Source: Haliclona indistincta (taxonomy: Eukaryota; Porifera; Demospongiae; Haplosclerida; Chalinidae). From it: a stretch of 64,000 nucleotides of DNA. This document shows positions 34,640 to 50,754 of the stretch, piece by piece (the stretch's first letter is position 1; each line of letters opens with the position of its first letter). The notes under the pieces are model-generated. The model was not told the origin of the DNA. It did no database searches and was given only the letters and a program-made list of their open reading frames with translations. The stretch lies in assembly GCA_964017065.1 (NCBI GenBank), contig OZ024784.1:6367152-6431151 (forward strand). Direction: 5' to 3'. A program made the translations under genes and the position numbers.

Positions 34640-37600
34640 TTATGGAAGCAGTGAAGAAGTTGGCATAGGAAAACTATTTGTCATAAGAAGGCTATCTGTT
34701 TGGCTGTACATCGGTGTTGGTAATAATGGAAGATTATCAGTTTCACTATACATTGGAATAGGAAGCACAGTAGAGACCAGCTCATCAGTATCATTAGCAG
34801 AGCACTCAGAGTAGTTCCCATTGATCACAGAAGGGTGGTACTGGCTGGATACTCCTGCTCCTATCACAAGAGCTGCTCCCAGCACAAACAAGCTCCCTCT
34901 ACACAGCAGCAGACCAACCTTGGTCCTAGGATACTGACAGCACACCAGTGCTACTCTCTTCTTCACTACTACTGCACTCTCCTCTACTAGGAATGCCTCA
35001 TCTGCTGTAGAGACATCCTCCTCCTCCTCTTTCAACTCCTCTTCTCTTTCTTCCGTCTTTTCCACTTTGTTGTCAACATGATATTCACCACCATGTTCAT
35101 CAGATTCTTCCTCCTGGAAAATTAGTACTGACCCTCTCAACTCCAGTTCTTCACTAATGACAGTAGTATCACTGCTGACAGAATCTGTTTCGTCTCTCTT
35201 TCCATGAACACGCTCAGATGCCTAATACACATCAAACAGACTATAGACACTCCATAATTAATTCACTCACTTTTCTAGCTTGCTTCTCCCAGTTTGTAAA
35301 TATCAGTGTAATAGAGAAAACTATAGTCTGATATAAATTAATAGACTTGTTATACTGTACACTACTACATCGAGATGTACCTGTGTTATACTGGCAATTG
35401 CGAGTCCAATCCACATTCCCAGAGTACCCATTTTAGCTGCTAGAGCCAGTGAGATACCAACTGGTAAAGCAAGTATATAAAACGAAACAATGTTGACGCA
35501 AGCACCCAAGACCTGACGTCCACAACCTCTCAGAACACCAGACATTGCTCCCTAAAGTCAATACAGTACATCTACATGTATGTTGGACCTTTGTAGATAA
35601 AACCTCACCTGTGTATGGTCAAAAATCAAGACAGGAACTGTCACATCAATTAGTAGTGGGATTTTTTCCAGAACAGCTCTATGTTCATATTGACAACAAT
35701 GCAGATAGAAACAAACTTACTTACTCATCGTTTGTGAACAGTCTGCCTATAACGTTTTTGGTAGCTTGAAAAAACACCACCAGCAGCACCGCAAAACTAA
35801 CTGTTGAATCATAACGATACACTATACACACAACAAACACTGAACTCACAGGTCATGGCTATACTGACAAGTGCAGATCTCTTAGCTCTCTGAGGTTGAC
35901 CTGCTCCAAGTTCATTACCGACACGAACTGATACAGCAGTTGCAATCCCAAGAGGTACCTAGGACACAAGACCAACATAAAAATCATACCATAGCTAGAA
36001 TAGTTACCATATAAGCAATTGTCAGCACATTGATCATTACTGCATTGATAGCCAGTTCCACTTCACTAATGGTACCAACCACGAAGGCAGCAATCTCATA
36101 GCTAATCCACTCTAAACTGATCATTAGTATACCAGGTAGACCCAGCTTGAGGAACTGCCCCCACTCACGAAGACTCTCCCAACTCCATCCTAACAGGCTC
36201 AAGAGATGATCCGAGTCAATTTACACATAACATTATCTTACCATCCCAAGTTTGTTTATGCAGTTTTCTAACCCACACATAAATAACCAAGAGCAATGGC
36301 AGACAATATGAAGCAAACACCATAGACAATGCCGCTCCACTGTATACACAATAATTATAATAATGAATAAAACTACCTAATAACTGACTTTACTCCGAGA
36401 CGTGCTCCAAAAATAAGAATAGCATGAACTACAGCATTCAAAATATTAGTAATAATACCAGTGAGAATGAATGGCCACACAATACTCTGCAGAACACTGT
36501 ATTAATAACTTAATTATGATCACAAATACAATACCTGTGCTAGGAGGTACTTCAATAACATATAATATACAAACACAGCCTAACATTGGAGAATAAACAT
36601 GACGACACATAAATTATTATAGTTGTAAAATCCTTACTGGCAACGCTATGCAGAAGATTTGAATGTAAGTACTTGTAAGCCTATTTTTGTGTAAATCAAA
36701 AAGTCAAAATAATGTTGAGCATACTACACCTTGCAACACATGGCTTCTGCTGGAAGAGCAACAGTATAGTTTCAGTATTCAACCAAACACACCAGATGAA
36801 AAGAGTCAGCACAAATAGCATAAGCACTCCTAGTAAAAACAAGATTTAAACAAGTGGCAGCCTGGCAGGTACATGCTTATTACCATAGATCGTATTATTC
36901 TTGCAGAAGATTATATAATTTCATGAATGTTCTTGCGTTCGAGAAAACACGGTTTGAGTTTTTTTGCTAATACGCGAAATATACAGGCCGTGATAATAAT
37001 ACGATCTATGATAGTTTTTGTAATCTATTACCTCGTTGAAATATGTGGCCAACACGTTTATAGTTTTTGGACCCATAAAACTGTTGAGAGCATTAGATAA
37101 CACAACACTCTGATAATGATAATGGCTGCCATACCTGAGCACAGAGAGTATCTCCTGCTGTAGCTAATCCAAGGCCCAATGACAAACCAGAAACATTGAT
37201 GAACTAATACAACACTAATAAAGATCATCGTCACTCAAGATCACCATCACTTACTGATATTGCTAATGCTTCATATCATAGCAGCAGTGTGCATGTTAAT
37301 AGAGTTAGAAATAAATCATTGACATTCATAGACTGACATTACCTGCACTATCTAGCTCGAGAGAACGGTCACTAATATGTCCAACAAACAACAGTGATAC
37401 AAATAATGTCAACTGCTGAAGAAATATTGTGAGAAACTGCAAATTATTTAGATTACACTACTATAAACTGTAGCTCACGATTGGTAAGGCTAATCGGAAC
37501 AAGAGAACTGCTTCCTTGACTACCCAACCTGATATACACATCCTGACAACCCTGACCAGTTGACCACCGCCGGATTGTTGACGACGAGGTTGGCCATGCT

Positions 37601-37752
37601 GTACATGCGCACCATTTACTGAAGGAATCACTTCTAAACAGCAACGCACAGTACAGTCAACAGGCTCACTAAACATTAAGTTATCACTTACCAGCCACGA
37701 CTGCAGGTGTACTGTGGACATTATACGAGTCCTGCTCACAAGACTCTGACAT
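34640..37752 (-). CDS. MATE-family transporter, copy F
   Basis: The start is MSESCEQDSYNVHSTP (37752); the second exon contains EVIPSVNGAHVQHGQP and GWVVKEAVLLFRLALPI. The microexon is at 37255-37268. The TM7 exon (36202-35984) reads GLPGILMISLEWISYEIAAF, and the TM10-like exon has MSGVLRGCGRQVLGACVNIV. The last exon encodes an acidic linker (EEREEELKEEEED), the last-TM block, and the tail MYSETDNLPLLPTPMYSQTD ending NSFPMPTSSLLP. The body is very close to copy G, while the tail matches copy E. The stop is 67 bp from the start of G. No frame damage was seen in the exons read. Confidence 0.83.
36881..37014. mobile_element. About 134-bp MITE in copy-F intron (paralogue of 33707-33836)
   Basis: The ends TACCATAGATCGTATTATT and ATAATACGATCTATGATA form imperfect inverted repeats. 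The interior differs from the copy-G element by small indels and base changes, more than the neighbouring exons do, which fits neutral drift in the intron. Confidence 0.65.
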
Positions 37753-37823
37753 TGATCAAGCAAGCTAGGCCAGCCCTGTCTACTTTAATAAATTAATATT
37801 CATGACAATAAATAATAATACAG

Positions 37824-41790
<3,967 letters not shown>

Positions 41791-42017
41791 CTACATACAC
41801 AGGATTCTTATTGTGAATAATAATAATTATTATTATTATTATTATTCATTATCACCTGATTTTTGCACAATTCGAACGCATTTTATTTTTGCGTGGCCGG
41901 AGCTGTTCGGATAAAGAAGTTTTCACTGTAATCATTCACATCATACTCCTGATATCAATTTTGAGCTTTGTACCATTGCGTACAATAAAAAATAAATAAA
42001 TAAAATAACAATAATTA

Positions 42018-44956
42018 TCAAGGATTTGGAGTGATAGAAACTATGACCGGTGAATATACTGGAGTAGTTCTGAAAGTGCTATAAACAGTAGTAAGTTGAT
42101 GAGAGTAGGAATGAGCACTTGTTGGGGTTATCGTCGAAGGAACAGTTGGATCAAGGTCAATGGAGTAAGAGCTGACTGGCTCATCAGTATCATTAGCAGA
42201 GCAAGCAGAGTAGTTCCCATTGATGACAGAAGGGTGGTACTGGCTGGATACTCCTGCTCCTATCACAAGAGCTGCTCCCAGCACAAACAAGCTCCCTCTA
42301 CACAACAGCAGACCAACCTTGGTCCTAGGATACTGACAGCACACCAGTGCTGCTCTCTTCTTCACTACTACTGCACTCTCCTCTACTAGGAACGCCTCCT
42401 CTGTTGACATATCGTCTAATTCATGGTCAACTTCTTTGCTCTCATCTGATAGTAAAACTGCTGAACAATCTCGTTCACTAGGTACAACTCACCATTGTCT
42501 GGCTCCTCTTGATTGACCAGTGCTGTCTCTCTTATAGTGAGGTCTTCACTAACAGTACTACAGCTGCTGATTGACTCAGTCTCCTCTGCTTCTACTGCTT
42601 TCTTAGTATGCTCTGAGGCCTAATAAAGTGAGTTAATTCCATGCTTGTACTAGGATTGTAAACTCACTCTCTTTGCCTCCTTTTCCCAGTTTATGAGTAA
42701 TAGTGTAATAGAAACGCACACAGTCTATGAAGACATTGTTTGTTACTGAACTGATCTGTTTTGTTACCGTACCTGCACAAAACTTGCAACTCCCAGTCCA
42801 ATCCACATTCCCAACGTTTTTAAATTAGTCGCTAACGCCAGTGAGATACCGACTGGCAAACCAACAAAATAACTGAATGTATTGATACCAGCTCCCAAGA
42901 ACTGACGTCCACAACCTCTTAACACACCAGCCATCACTCCCTATAAATGTGATGAATAAAACAATAGTGAATGCCATCTCTTACCTGAGTTTGATCTGTG
43001 ATAATTATAAAAGAAAGTAGATTCAACAGTGGAGGTAGCTCTTGCAATACTTTCCTGTAATGGGTAAAGATCACCGGACGTGCAAACACATGCATGGAAC
43101 TCACTCGTCGCTAGTAAACAGTTTGCCGATCACAGTCTTTGTGGATTGAATAAATGCTGATATCAGTACAGCAATACTGACTACAATGTACAACAAACAA
43201 AACTGTATTATGATAGAAACACAGCATGAACTCACAGGTCATGGCTATACTGACAAGTGCAGATCTCTTAGCTCTTTGAGGTTGACCTGCTCCAAGTTCA
43301 TTACCGACACGAACGGATACAGCAGTTGCAATCCCGAGAGGTACCTAGGACACAGCTATGTAGTTATCATAATAACCATATCATACTTACCCCAAACGCC
43401 ATTGTGATAAGTTGTATAATAATAGCATTACTAGCTAGTTGTATTGAATCAATTGATCCAACCACTAGAGCTCCGATCTCAAAACTGACCCACTCCACAC
43501 AGATCATCACCACGCCTGGTAGACCCAGCTTGAGAAACTGCCACCACTCACGAAGACTCTCCCAACTCCAGCCTAAGAAGAGTCAAGTTTGAATAATCAT
43601 TAAAAGACAACTCACCATCCCATGTTTGCTTGTGTTGTTTTCTGATCCACACATAACCAATCAAAAACAATGGTTGACAGTAATTTGCAATCACAAGAGC
43701 TAGTGCTGCACCACTGTATAACAACATAATACTGAATGCTACTGGTGAGCATGATGACTTACTTTACTCCAAGACGTGCTCCGTAGATTAAAGCAGCATG
43801 CCCCACAACATTGACTATATTAGTAGCAATGCTGGTGAATATAAACGGCCACACAACACTCTATTCAAATGATATTATAAGGCATCGTTTTGCTCTCATC
43901 TACTAACCTGTGCTTGGAGATACTTCTGTAACATAATATACACAAACACAGCCTGTATAAATACAAAATCAAACATCACTATACTATAGACTAAAGTAAT
44001 GAGCAGCATACCGGCAATGAAACAGAATAGATCTGGACAAAAACACCTGAGAGCCTGTAGTAACAAGCTAAGGTAATATTCATCATTCTGTGTCTAGTGT
44101 TATGAGTACCTTGTCACACAAGGTGGTTGCTGAAATAAGAGCAACAGAGACTCAGTGTTCAACCACACACACCAGATGAAGAAACAGAGGACAAATAAAA
44201 TCAGTACTCCTAATAAAAGTGTGATAGATTAGTATACAAATCAGCGCCTGTACATACCTCTCTGAAAAACATGACCTACTCTCTTATAGTTCTTAGAACC
44301 GTATGTCTAGAATCATAGTATTTACAATGCACATTGATTATTTCTGCAATATCTTTTACCTGAGAGCAGAGAGTATCTCCAGCTGATGCAAGCCCCATTC
44401 CAAATGATATCCCAGTAATGTTGATAAACTATTTGCAGTACAAAAATAGTACCTACTTCTACAAGAATGGACATACTCACCGCTATTGCTAGAGCTACAG
44501 GTGCAAAAAATAAGAGAAGTTTAAAAGTGTTAATTGAATATCATAAGATGTTACCTGCGCTATCTAGTTCAAGAGCTTGACCTGTAATATGCCCCACAAA
44601 GAACAAAGATAGCAAAAGTGGGAGTTGCTGAAACACAATAGTAAGCACCTATGCCAGAAATACATAAAAATTGACCTTTTATACATAGTTATGTAGCCTA
44701 AACTTACGATTGGTATGGCCAGCCGGCTCAAGGCGACCACCTCCTTTGCCACCCACCCTCTTAGAACAGAAAATAATTTCTTGATTAGTTTCGCTCGTAG
44801 TGTCAGACCCTCCACGCTACTGCTACACCCGGCCCCACCAGTTTCACTCTCGACTCCGTTAGGTCCTCTCACGGAGTGACCATTCATAGTCTCGGTCTGT
44901 ACTCCCCGTTCATCCTCGGCCTCTTGTATAACGTGGTCTTCGTTTTTGTCTCCCAT
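42018..44956 (-). CDS. MATE-family transporter, copy D
   Basis: The start is MGDKNEDHVIQEAEDERG (44956) and the exon ends GWVAKEVVALSRLAIPI. The microexon is at 44481-44494. The TM7 exon (about 43573-43395) reads MICVEWVSFEIGALV, and the next exon SVRVGNELGAGQPQRAKR. The TM10-like exon has MAGVLRGCGRQFLGAGINTF. The last exon begins ERDCSAVLLSDESKEVDHE and passes through the last-TM block into a Ser/Thr/Pro-rich tail with VSSYSIDLDPTVPSTIT ending VSITPNP. The body pairs with copy E, while the start of the tail (SSYSID) pairs with C and the relict. The start is supported by the upstream region running into low-complexity non-coding sequence. Confidence 0.83.
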
Positions 44957-45154
44957 GGCAGTGTATACATGGTATACGAGCGATGGCAGGATTTATAGCT
45001 CGTGGCTCTCTCAGACTCGGATGCAACAGTCACGCGGGTTGAAAGTTGACGTGGAAAGAGACATTACGTAATGACTAGACTACAATTCTAATCATGAATG
45101 TGTACTTGTACATTAAATAATTATTATCAGATGTACATGTATGAAAAAGTAGGA

Positions 45155-46057
45155 TTAAGGAACTGTGAGAAATGGATATGAAACAGTATCACGTTTAGTT
45201 GAAATAATTCTCGATGTAGTAGTTAGGGTATCGGCAGTTTTCGGAGCTATCGTTAAAGAAATTAAGTAGTAAGCATCAATGGAATAAGAGCTGACCAGCT
45301 CATCAGTATTATTATGGTACTGGCTGGATACTGCTGCTCCTATCACAAGACCTGCTCCCAGCACTACTACTGCACTCTCCTCTACCAGGAATGCCTCCTC
45401 TGCTGTGGTAATATCGTCCATTTCATCGTCATCGCTTATCACTTTGTCATGCTCTAGTCATGCAGGTTGAGTGCAGTGTTATCACATTATGTTGGTGTTG
45501 CTGTCTCTCACCATCACACTCATCACAGGGCTCATCCTGACTTAATAGTGTTGTCTCCTTCATGCTCAAATCTTCACTGACAGACACTGTGTCTTGACTA
45601 ATTCAGGTCTCATCAACTGAGGATGCCATCACCACTTTCACTGCCTGAATGACAAAGATATATATCGTGTCAGAACATGCAGTATTGAACTATATTACCT
45701 TGTCAGATTCTTTTTGCCGATTTGTTAGTAGAAGTGAAACTCCAAAACACACAGCCTACAATAATCATAAAATCAACAATAATTGTGAACTAGCACAAGA
45801 ATTCAACCTGAACGAAGTTGGTAACTGAAGGTATTAAGCATTAAGAGCAGCTCCCAGGAACTGACGTCCAACTAAACAAATTTCCGCACCAATATAAAAT
45901 ATGGGGATGTATGGGGATTTTGTGCCTTAAAAGCACCCACGAAAAACATGAACATTTTCATGCGAGAAATTTCTATATTTACAGTGTTCAAAGAACGCAG
46001 CTTTATAATGAATATCAATAACCTGGATTTGATCAGTAAGAACAGCAGGAGATATGA
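45155..46057 (-). pseudogene. Relict 3' end of a MATE gene
   Basis: Only the last four or so exons remain. The exon ISPAVLTDQIQ is at about 46057-46024. The TM10-like exon is cut to VGRQFLGAALN and hits a stop. The linker exon has an in-frame stop in SSVDET (TGA, near 45602). The last exon (45442-45155) lacks 27 codons of the last-TM block (from KKRAALVCC to GSLFV) and most of the NYSECSAND segment. The tail (SSYSID, IAPKTADTLTTTSRII) is closest to copy C. A foldback arm (46062-46173) abuts the broken 5' side. Confidence 0.8.
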
Positions 46058-46061
46058 AAGT

Positions 46062-46173
46062 GAAGTAAAAACGTTTTATTAAAAAAACTGAAAAGTGTAG
46101 GGATAATGCTTGCAAAAGTAAAGGAACAAGATGGGATGATGCTTGCAAAAGTAAAAGTCCCAAGTATCCCTAC
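46062..46173. mobile_element. Single arm of the foldback element
   Basis: The sequence GAAGTAAAAACGTTTTATTA, then GCTTGCAAAAGTAAAGGAAC, then CCAAGTATCCCTAC repeats the left arm of the 38791-39172 element. It has one fewer subrepeat and no opposite arm nearby. It interrupts the MATE relict immediately after the exon at 46057. Confidence 0.7.
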
Positions 46174-46516
46174 TATGAGAAGTACCACATAGCCATGCAC
46201 ACCAATGAGTAAACACATGACATTCTCGATCCACCAATAGTGATTGAAGGGACAATCTCCAATTCAAAAAAATTATCTTGACTGTTCAACTCTCTATGAT
46301 AGTAAGCTATGCAGCAGCAGTTTCACATTCGACTATTAATTTTTGTTAGGCTCTCTTTAATTTTAGTAACCATTCATAGCGTCGCTGTGTACTCCTCAAT
46401 ATCATCTTCCATAGTGCAATCTCATCAATGGCAGGTGCTTGAGTAAGTATGAATAACTTATGATACTCTGCAAGATTCATTGTCGTTCCTGATTGATAAT
46501 AATAAATATCACAGAT

Positions 46517-49500
46517 TTATGAAGGCGTGGGATTAACAATAACTGTGACAGATGGATATAACATATCAGTATAACTATTAGTTGGAATAATTCTTGATGT
46601 AATAGTTAGAGAATCGGCAGTTTTTGGAGCTAATGTTGAAAAATCATCAATGGAGTAAGAGCTGACCAGCTCATCATCATCAGTATCATTAGCAGAGCAC
46701 TCAGAGTAGTTCCCATTGATGACAGAAGGGTGGTACTGGCTGGATACTCCTGCTCCTATCACAAGAGCTGCTCCCAGCACAAACAAGCTCCCTCTACACA
46801 GCAACAGACCAACCTTGGTCCTAGGATACTGACAGCACACCAGTGCTGCTCTCTTCTTCACTACTACTGCACTCTCCTCTACTAGGAATGCCTCATCTGC
46901 TGTAGAGAAATCCTCCTCTTCTTCCTCCACTCTGTCTTGTTCTAGTCAGATTGAGTGCAGTGTTATCACATTATGTTAGAGTTGCTGTCCCTCACCATCA
47001 GCAGTCTTATCCTCACTTAACAGTGCTGTCTCCTTCATGGTCAGATCTTCAATGACAGTACTACCAACAGACACTGTGTCTTGATCAATTTCTGTCTCAT
47101 CAGCTGAGGTTGTCTTCACCTCTTTGGCCGCCTGAATGACATGCTAGAACATGGAGTGTTATTGTACCATATTACCTTGTCAGCTTCTTTTTGCCAATTT
47201 GTTAGTAGAAGTGTAACTCCAAAACACACAGCCTATAATAAAACAAAATATAACAATTATGTGAATTAACACAAAAATTTAACCTGAATAAAGTTGCCAA
47301 TATTCAATCCAATCCACATTCCCTTAACACCCAGGTCAGTGGCTAGAGCCAGTGAGATACCGATTGGTAATCCAAACACATAGTAACTGAAGACATTAAT
47401 ACCAGCTCCCAGGAACTGACGTCCAGAACCTCTCAACACACCAGCTATCAGATACTGAATTATAATATTCAAAGAATGCAGCTTTATAATGAATATAAAT
47501 AACCTGGATTTGATCAGTAAGAACAGCAGGAGATATGATATGAATCATTGTTGGTATCTCTTTGATTATTGCTCTATAAACAAGACCCACTATGACAGCA
47601 AGCTAGACTCAATAATACTTACTCATCAGTAGTGAACATTAATCCTATTACATTTCGTGTGGACTGAAGGAATATAACAGTCAGAATAGCATTGGAAACT
47701 GAGTAAGGGTTGAGCATAATGCAGCAAGCCACTCCTAGAATATCATACCAGCAAGACCAACACCCACATACGCAGCTCTCTTTGCTCTCTGTGGTTGTCC
47801 TGCTCCGAGTTCATTCCCTACTCTTATTGTCACTGATATTGACAGCCCAACAGGAGCCTATGTTAGCAATATGCACTAAACTACAAGTCTTGATAATACT
47901 TACCATTGCAAGAATAGATATAATGTTGACAAGCACAGAATTGATACCCAGTTGTGTTTCATCAATGGTACCCAGAACGAATGCGCTGACTTCAAAACTA
48001 ATCCACCCAACACAGGTCATTACAATGCCTGGTAAACCTAATTTGAAAAACTGCCACCACTCACAAAGACTCTCCCAACTCCATCCTAAGAGTTTGCATC
48101 AATACAAGATCTACATGTTAACAGTGACTACCGTCCCATGTCAGTTTATGTAGCTTCCTTGCCCATACATACATAATCAGGAAAAGTGGCTGACAGTAGT
48201 TAGAGATCACCATTGATAGAGCTGCTCCTCTGTAGAGGCACATTATTGTAATACTGTATAGGTTGATCTCTTACGGTATCCCAAGACCAGCACCAAATAT
48301 CAAAATGGCGTGCAAAGCAGCATTGATGATGTTAGTAGCCACTCCAGTTAAAACGAATGGCCATACAATGCTCTACATGAGTACACACACTGTCTGCAAA
48401 AGTTATAATGTACTCGAGTACCTGAGCCTGTAAATAAATCTGCAACATTGTGGATAGAAATGCAGGCTAAAGTAGATAAACACTTCATTATAATGACCGG
48501 CTACTATTGGTATTTTCACTTACTGGTAGACCCAGACAGTAGATCTGTACATAGACACTTGTTAGCCTGGAATTATAGTAATTCAATACCAATTAAGGTA
48601 TAATCAACTAACCTTGATACACATGGCTGCTGCTGTAGTAACAGTAGTAAGGACTCACTATTCAACCACACTACCCACACAAACAGACTCAACAAGAAAA
48701 GTATGACCACTCCTATTAATAAGAATGAGTTATTACATTCACAATTTACCAGGAGCTGATCATTCGTACGACTATCTGTGATGGTGCTTTGCAAAAAAAT
48801 TGTACATTATGCGATTGTGAGCGATTATATGGCTTGTGAGTAAGCAATGCTCTGAGTGGTGTCGATATTATCATTGTGCTATTGAAAAATGAACGCTCCG
48901 TAGAACAATAAGCTCCTGACTACATGTTTGTAACATACCTCGTTGAAATACATGACCAACACGTTTATAGTTTTTGTATCCATAGCTCTGTGAAAGAACA
49001 ATACACATCAACAGATAGTCCCATTAGTTTACCTGTGAGCACAGTGTATCAGCAGCTGAAGACAGTCCAATGCCCAAAGAGAATCCAGTCACATTGATAA
49101 ACTAATGTTAAAATAATTATTAATTTCGCAAATGTAGACATACACTTACAGATGTTGCCAGTGCTTAAAAAAACAAGTAAAGAAGAATAGAGGTAAATTA
49201 CTACATATTCCCTCACCCCTAGTCTACTACATGACTACTACTAGTACACGAACCTGCACTGTCCAGCTCCAGTGATCTACCACTAATGTGTCCCACGAAC
49301 AGAATGGATACAAACACTAACAGCTGCTGGAAGAACAACGTTAGAACCTAAACGAAGAAGTGAAGTGGATATCAGCATGTGACGTCTATTTGTAGTTGTA
49401 GTCTCTGTAGAGTACTAGTCAGTGTCTCACCATTGGTACGGCTAGTCTGATGAGTGTATGGATCTCTCTGAACACCCATCCTCGTAAAACGGTTGATGCA

Positions 49501-49556
49501 CGTTGCTTAAGGATCAAAGAAAAGCGCTGCTTTTGTTCCGAGTCTTGTTCTTGCAT
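46517..49556 (-). CDS. MATE-family transporter, copy C, TM7 glutamate replaced by Gly
   Basis: The start is MQEQDSEQKQRFSLILKQ (49556), with GWVFREIHTLIRLAVPM closing the exon. The microexon is at 49150-49163. The TM7 exon (48088-47904) reads MTCVGWISFEVSAFV: the glutamate present in every other copy is Gly (GGG). The next exon has TIRVGNELGAGQPQRAKRAA and is followed by a 50-nt intron (47699-47748). The TM10-like exon has AGVLRGSGRQFLGAGINVF. The last exon carries EEEEEDFSTADEAFL, the last-TM block and a tail ending TVIVNPTPS. One intron has about 190 bp of extra sequence relative to B (48735-48930). The frame is otherwise open in the exons read, so it is probably expressed but functionally altered. 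Confidence 0.8.
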
Positions 49557-49679
49557 TTTACTGTTTTTCTATTTCCCCGAACATGATATCTCCAGCCACG
49601 CCCTTGGAAATCAGAGGGCAGTCAAATGTAAAGACTGTGTCTGAAGAGTGCCACAGCAGTGCTGCTGGTGGACACAGAG

Positions 49680-50370
49680 GCCGTGAAGGTACTACTACTA
49701 AAGTCAGACAGAGGTTTACTGGCCAGGCTACTACAAAGATTGTATTCGGATGGTAAAGATTGCAATGTACTGCATCCAATCCCAATACATCCAGAAGTTT
49801 GGGAATGAATCTAATTGGACCACTAAACAGAAGATGGTTATCAAGATATCCTCACAATGACCAACTACTTCAGCAAATACGTAGAAGTGCTTGCCTTACC
49901 TAACAAGCAAGCTCCTACGGTGGCTGGAGGAATCTTCCAGGTATACTGCAGACAAGGAGAATTTCTTAATGAAGTAAAAGCAGCTTCATTCTAACACCGA
50001 TGATGACTAATTTATTTTTGTAGTTAAATAACAAGGAATTCAAAGTGAGAATGGTCACTAGTTCAGCTTACCATCCACAAACAAATGATTTGGATGATAT
50101 GGGACAAACCAAACTTTGAAGAAGTGAGAAACACACCATCAAGTTACAATTAATTAAGTAATCATTATTTATAACATTTTATTGTGTAGGAGTTGAGGAA
50201 AATGATGCAAAGTAATGATTACTATCTATCATCAGTGATTACTATCTATCATCAGTGGCCAGTTTAGAGTTTCTGTGGAAGAAGCACTAGCTGCTTATGA
50301 TAAACAAGAGCTATCTGCAGTCTGTACGGCATTACATGGCACAGACTACTATCTTAATTGTGATGTATAA
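49680..50370 (+). pseudogene. Decayed integrase gene of a Ty3/Gypsy- or Ginger-like element
   Basis: Plus-strand pieces resemble retroviral-type (rve) integrase: HPIPIHPEVWE (about 49775), DILTMTNYFSKYVEVLALPN (about 49842-49901), YCRQGEFLNEV (about 49944), and after an intron-like gap (GTAAAA to TTTTTGTAG, about 49974-50022) SSAYHPQTNDLDD (about 50064). Stops and shifts interrupt it (for example between PEVWE and the DILTM piece). The intron-like gap would be more usual in Ginger-type or host-captured integrase genes than in a simple retrotransposon. It lies between MATE copies B and C, which explains their unusually long spacer. Confidence 0.6.
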
Positions 50371-50554
50371 TCAATCAACTGGGGGTGACCTACCACTCTT
50401 TTTAGAGCATAGATCTACATGATTAGAGATATCTATACTGCTTGAAATAGCTCTGCATGCATTACTAAACTAATAGATGCTAAGCTTACAAGATCAGGAG
50501 TCACTAGTGCAAGTGAGACACATACTCATGCATGAATACGTGCGCGAGCGAGCC

Positions 50555-50705
50555 TGTGGGAAATACATATCATCGGGAAGCACATATCAGTGTGTGGGGA
50601 ACAGATATCACTGCTAGTTCATCAGCGGAACACATATCGCTGGGTGCGTGGCTGGATATATCTGTTCAGGGAACAGAAAATCAGGGGAAACACATATCTC
50701 CGTTA
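50555..50705. repeat. Degenerate short repeats with GGGAAACACATATC core
   Basis: Five or six variants of GGGAA-CACATATC recur at 15-30 bp spacing (for example GGGAAATACATATC, GGGAAGCACATATC, GGAACACATATC, GGGGAAACACATATC). They end exactly where sequence shared with the copy-A 3' flank (GCGGGAAATTTAAATGG) begins, suggesting this is the edge of the inserted segment. Confidence 0.55.
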
Positions 50706-50754
50706 CAGCGGGAAATTTAAATGGAAATAGGAATAATCTCATGCCAAAACAAAA

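Noticed and set aside
47745..48153. Premature stop (TAG) in the MATE B and C exons after RVGNE
   Set aside because: The TAG is inside a 50-nt intron with GT and CTCAG ends, and splicing restores the frame, so B and C were not called pseudogenes on this ground.
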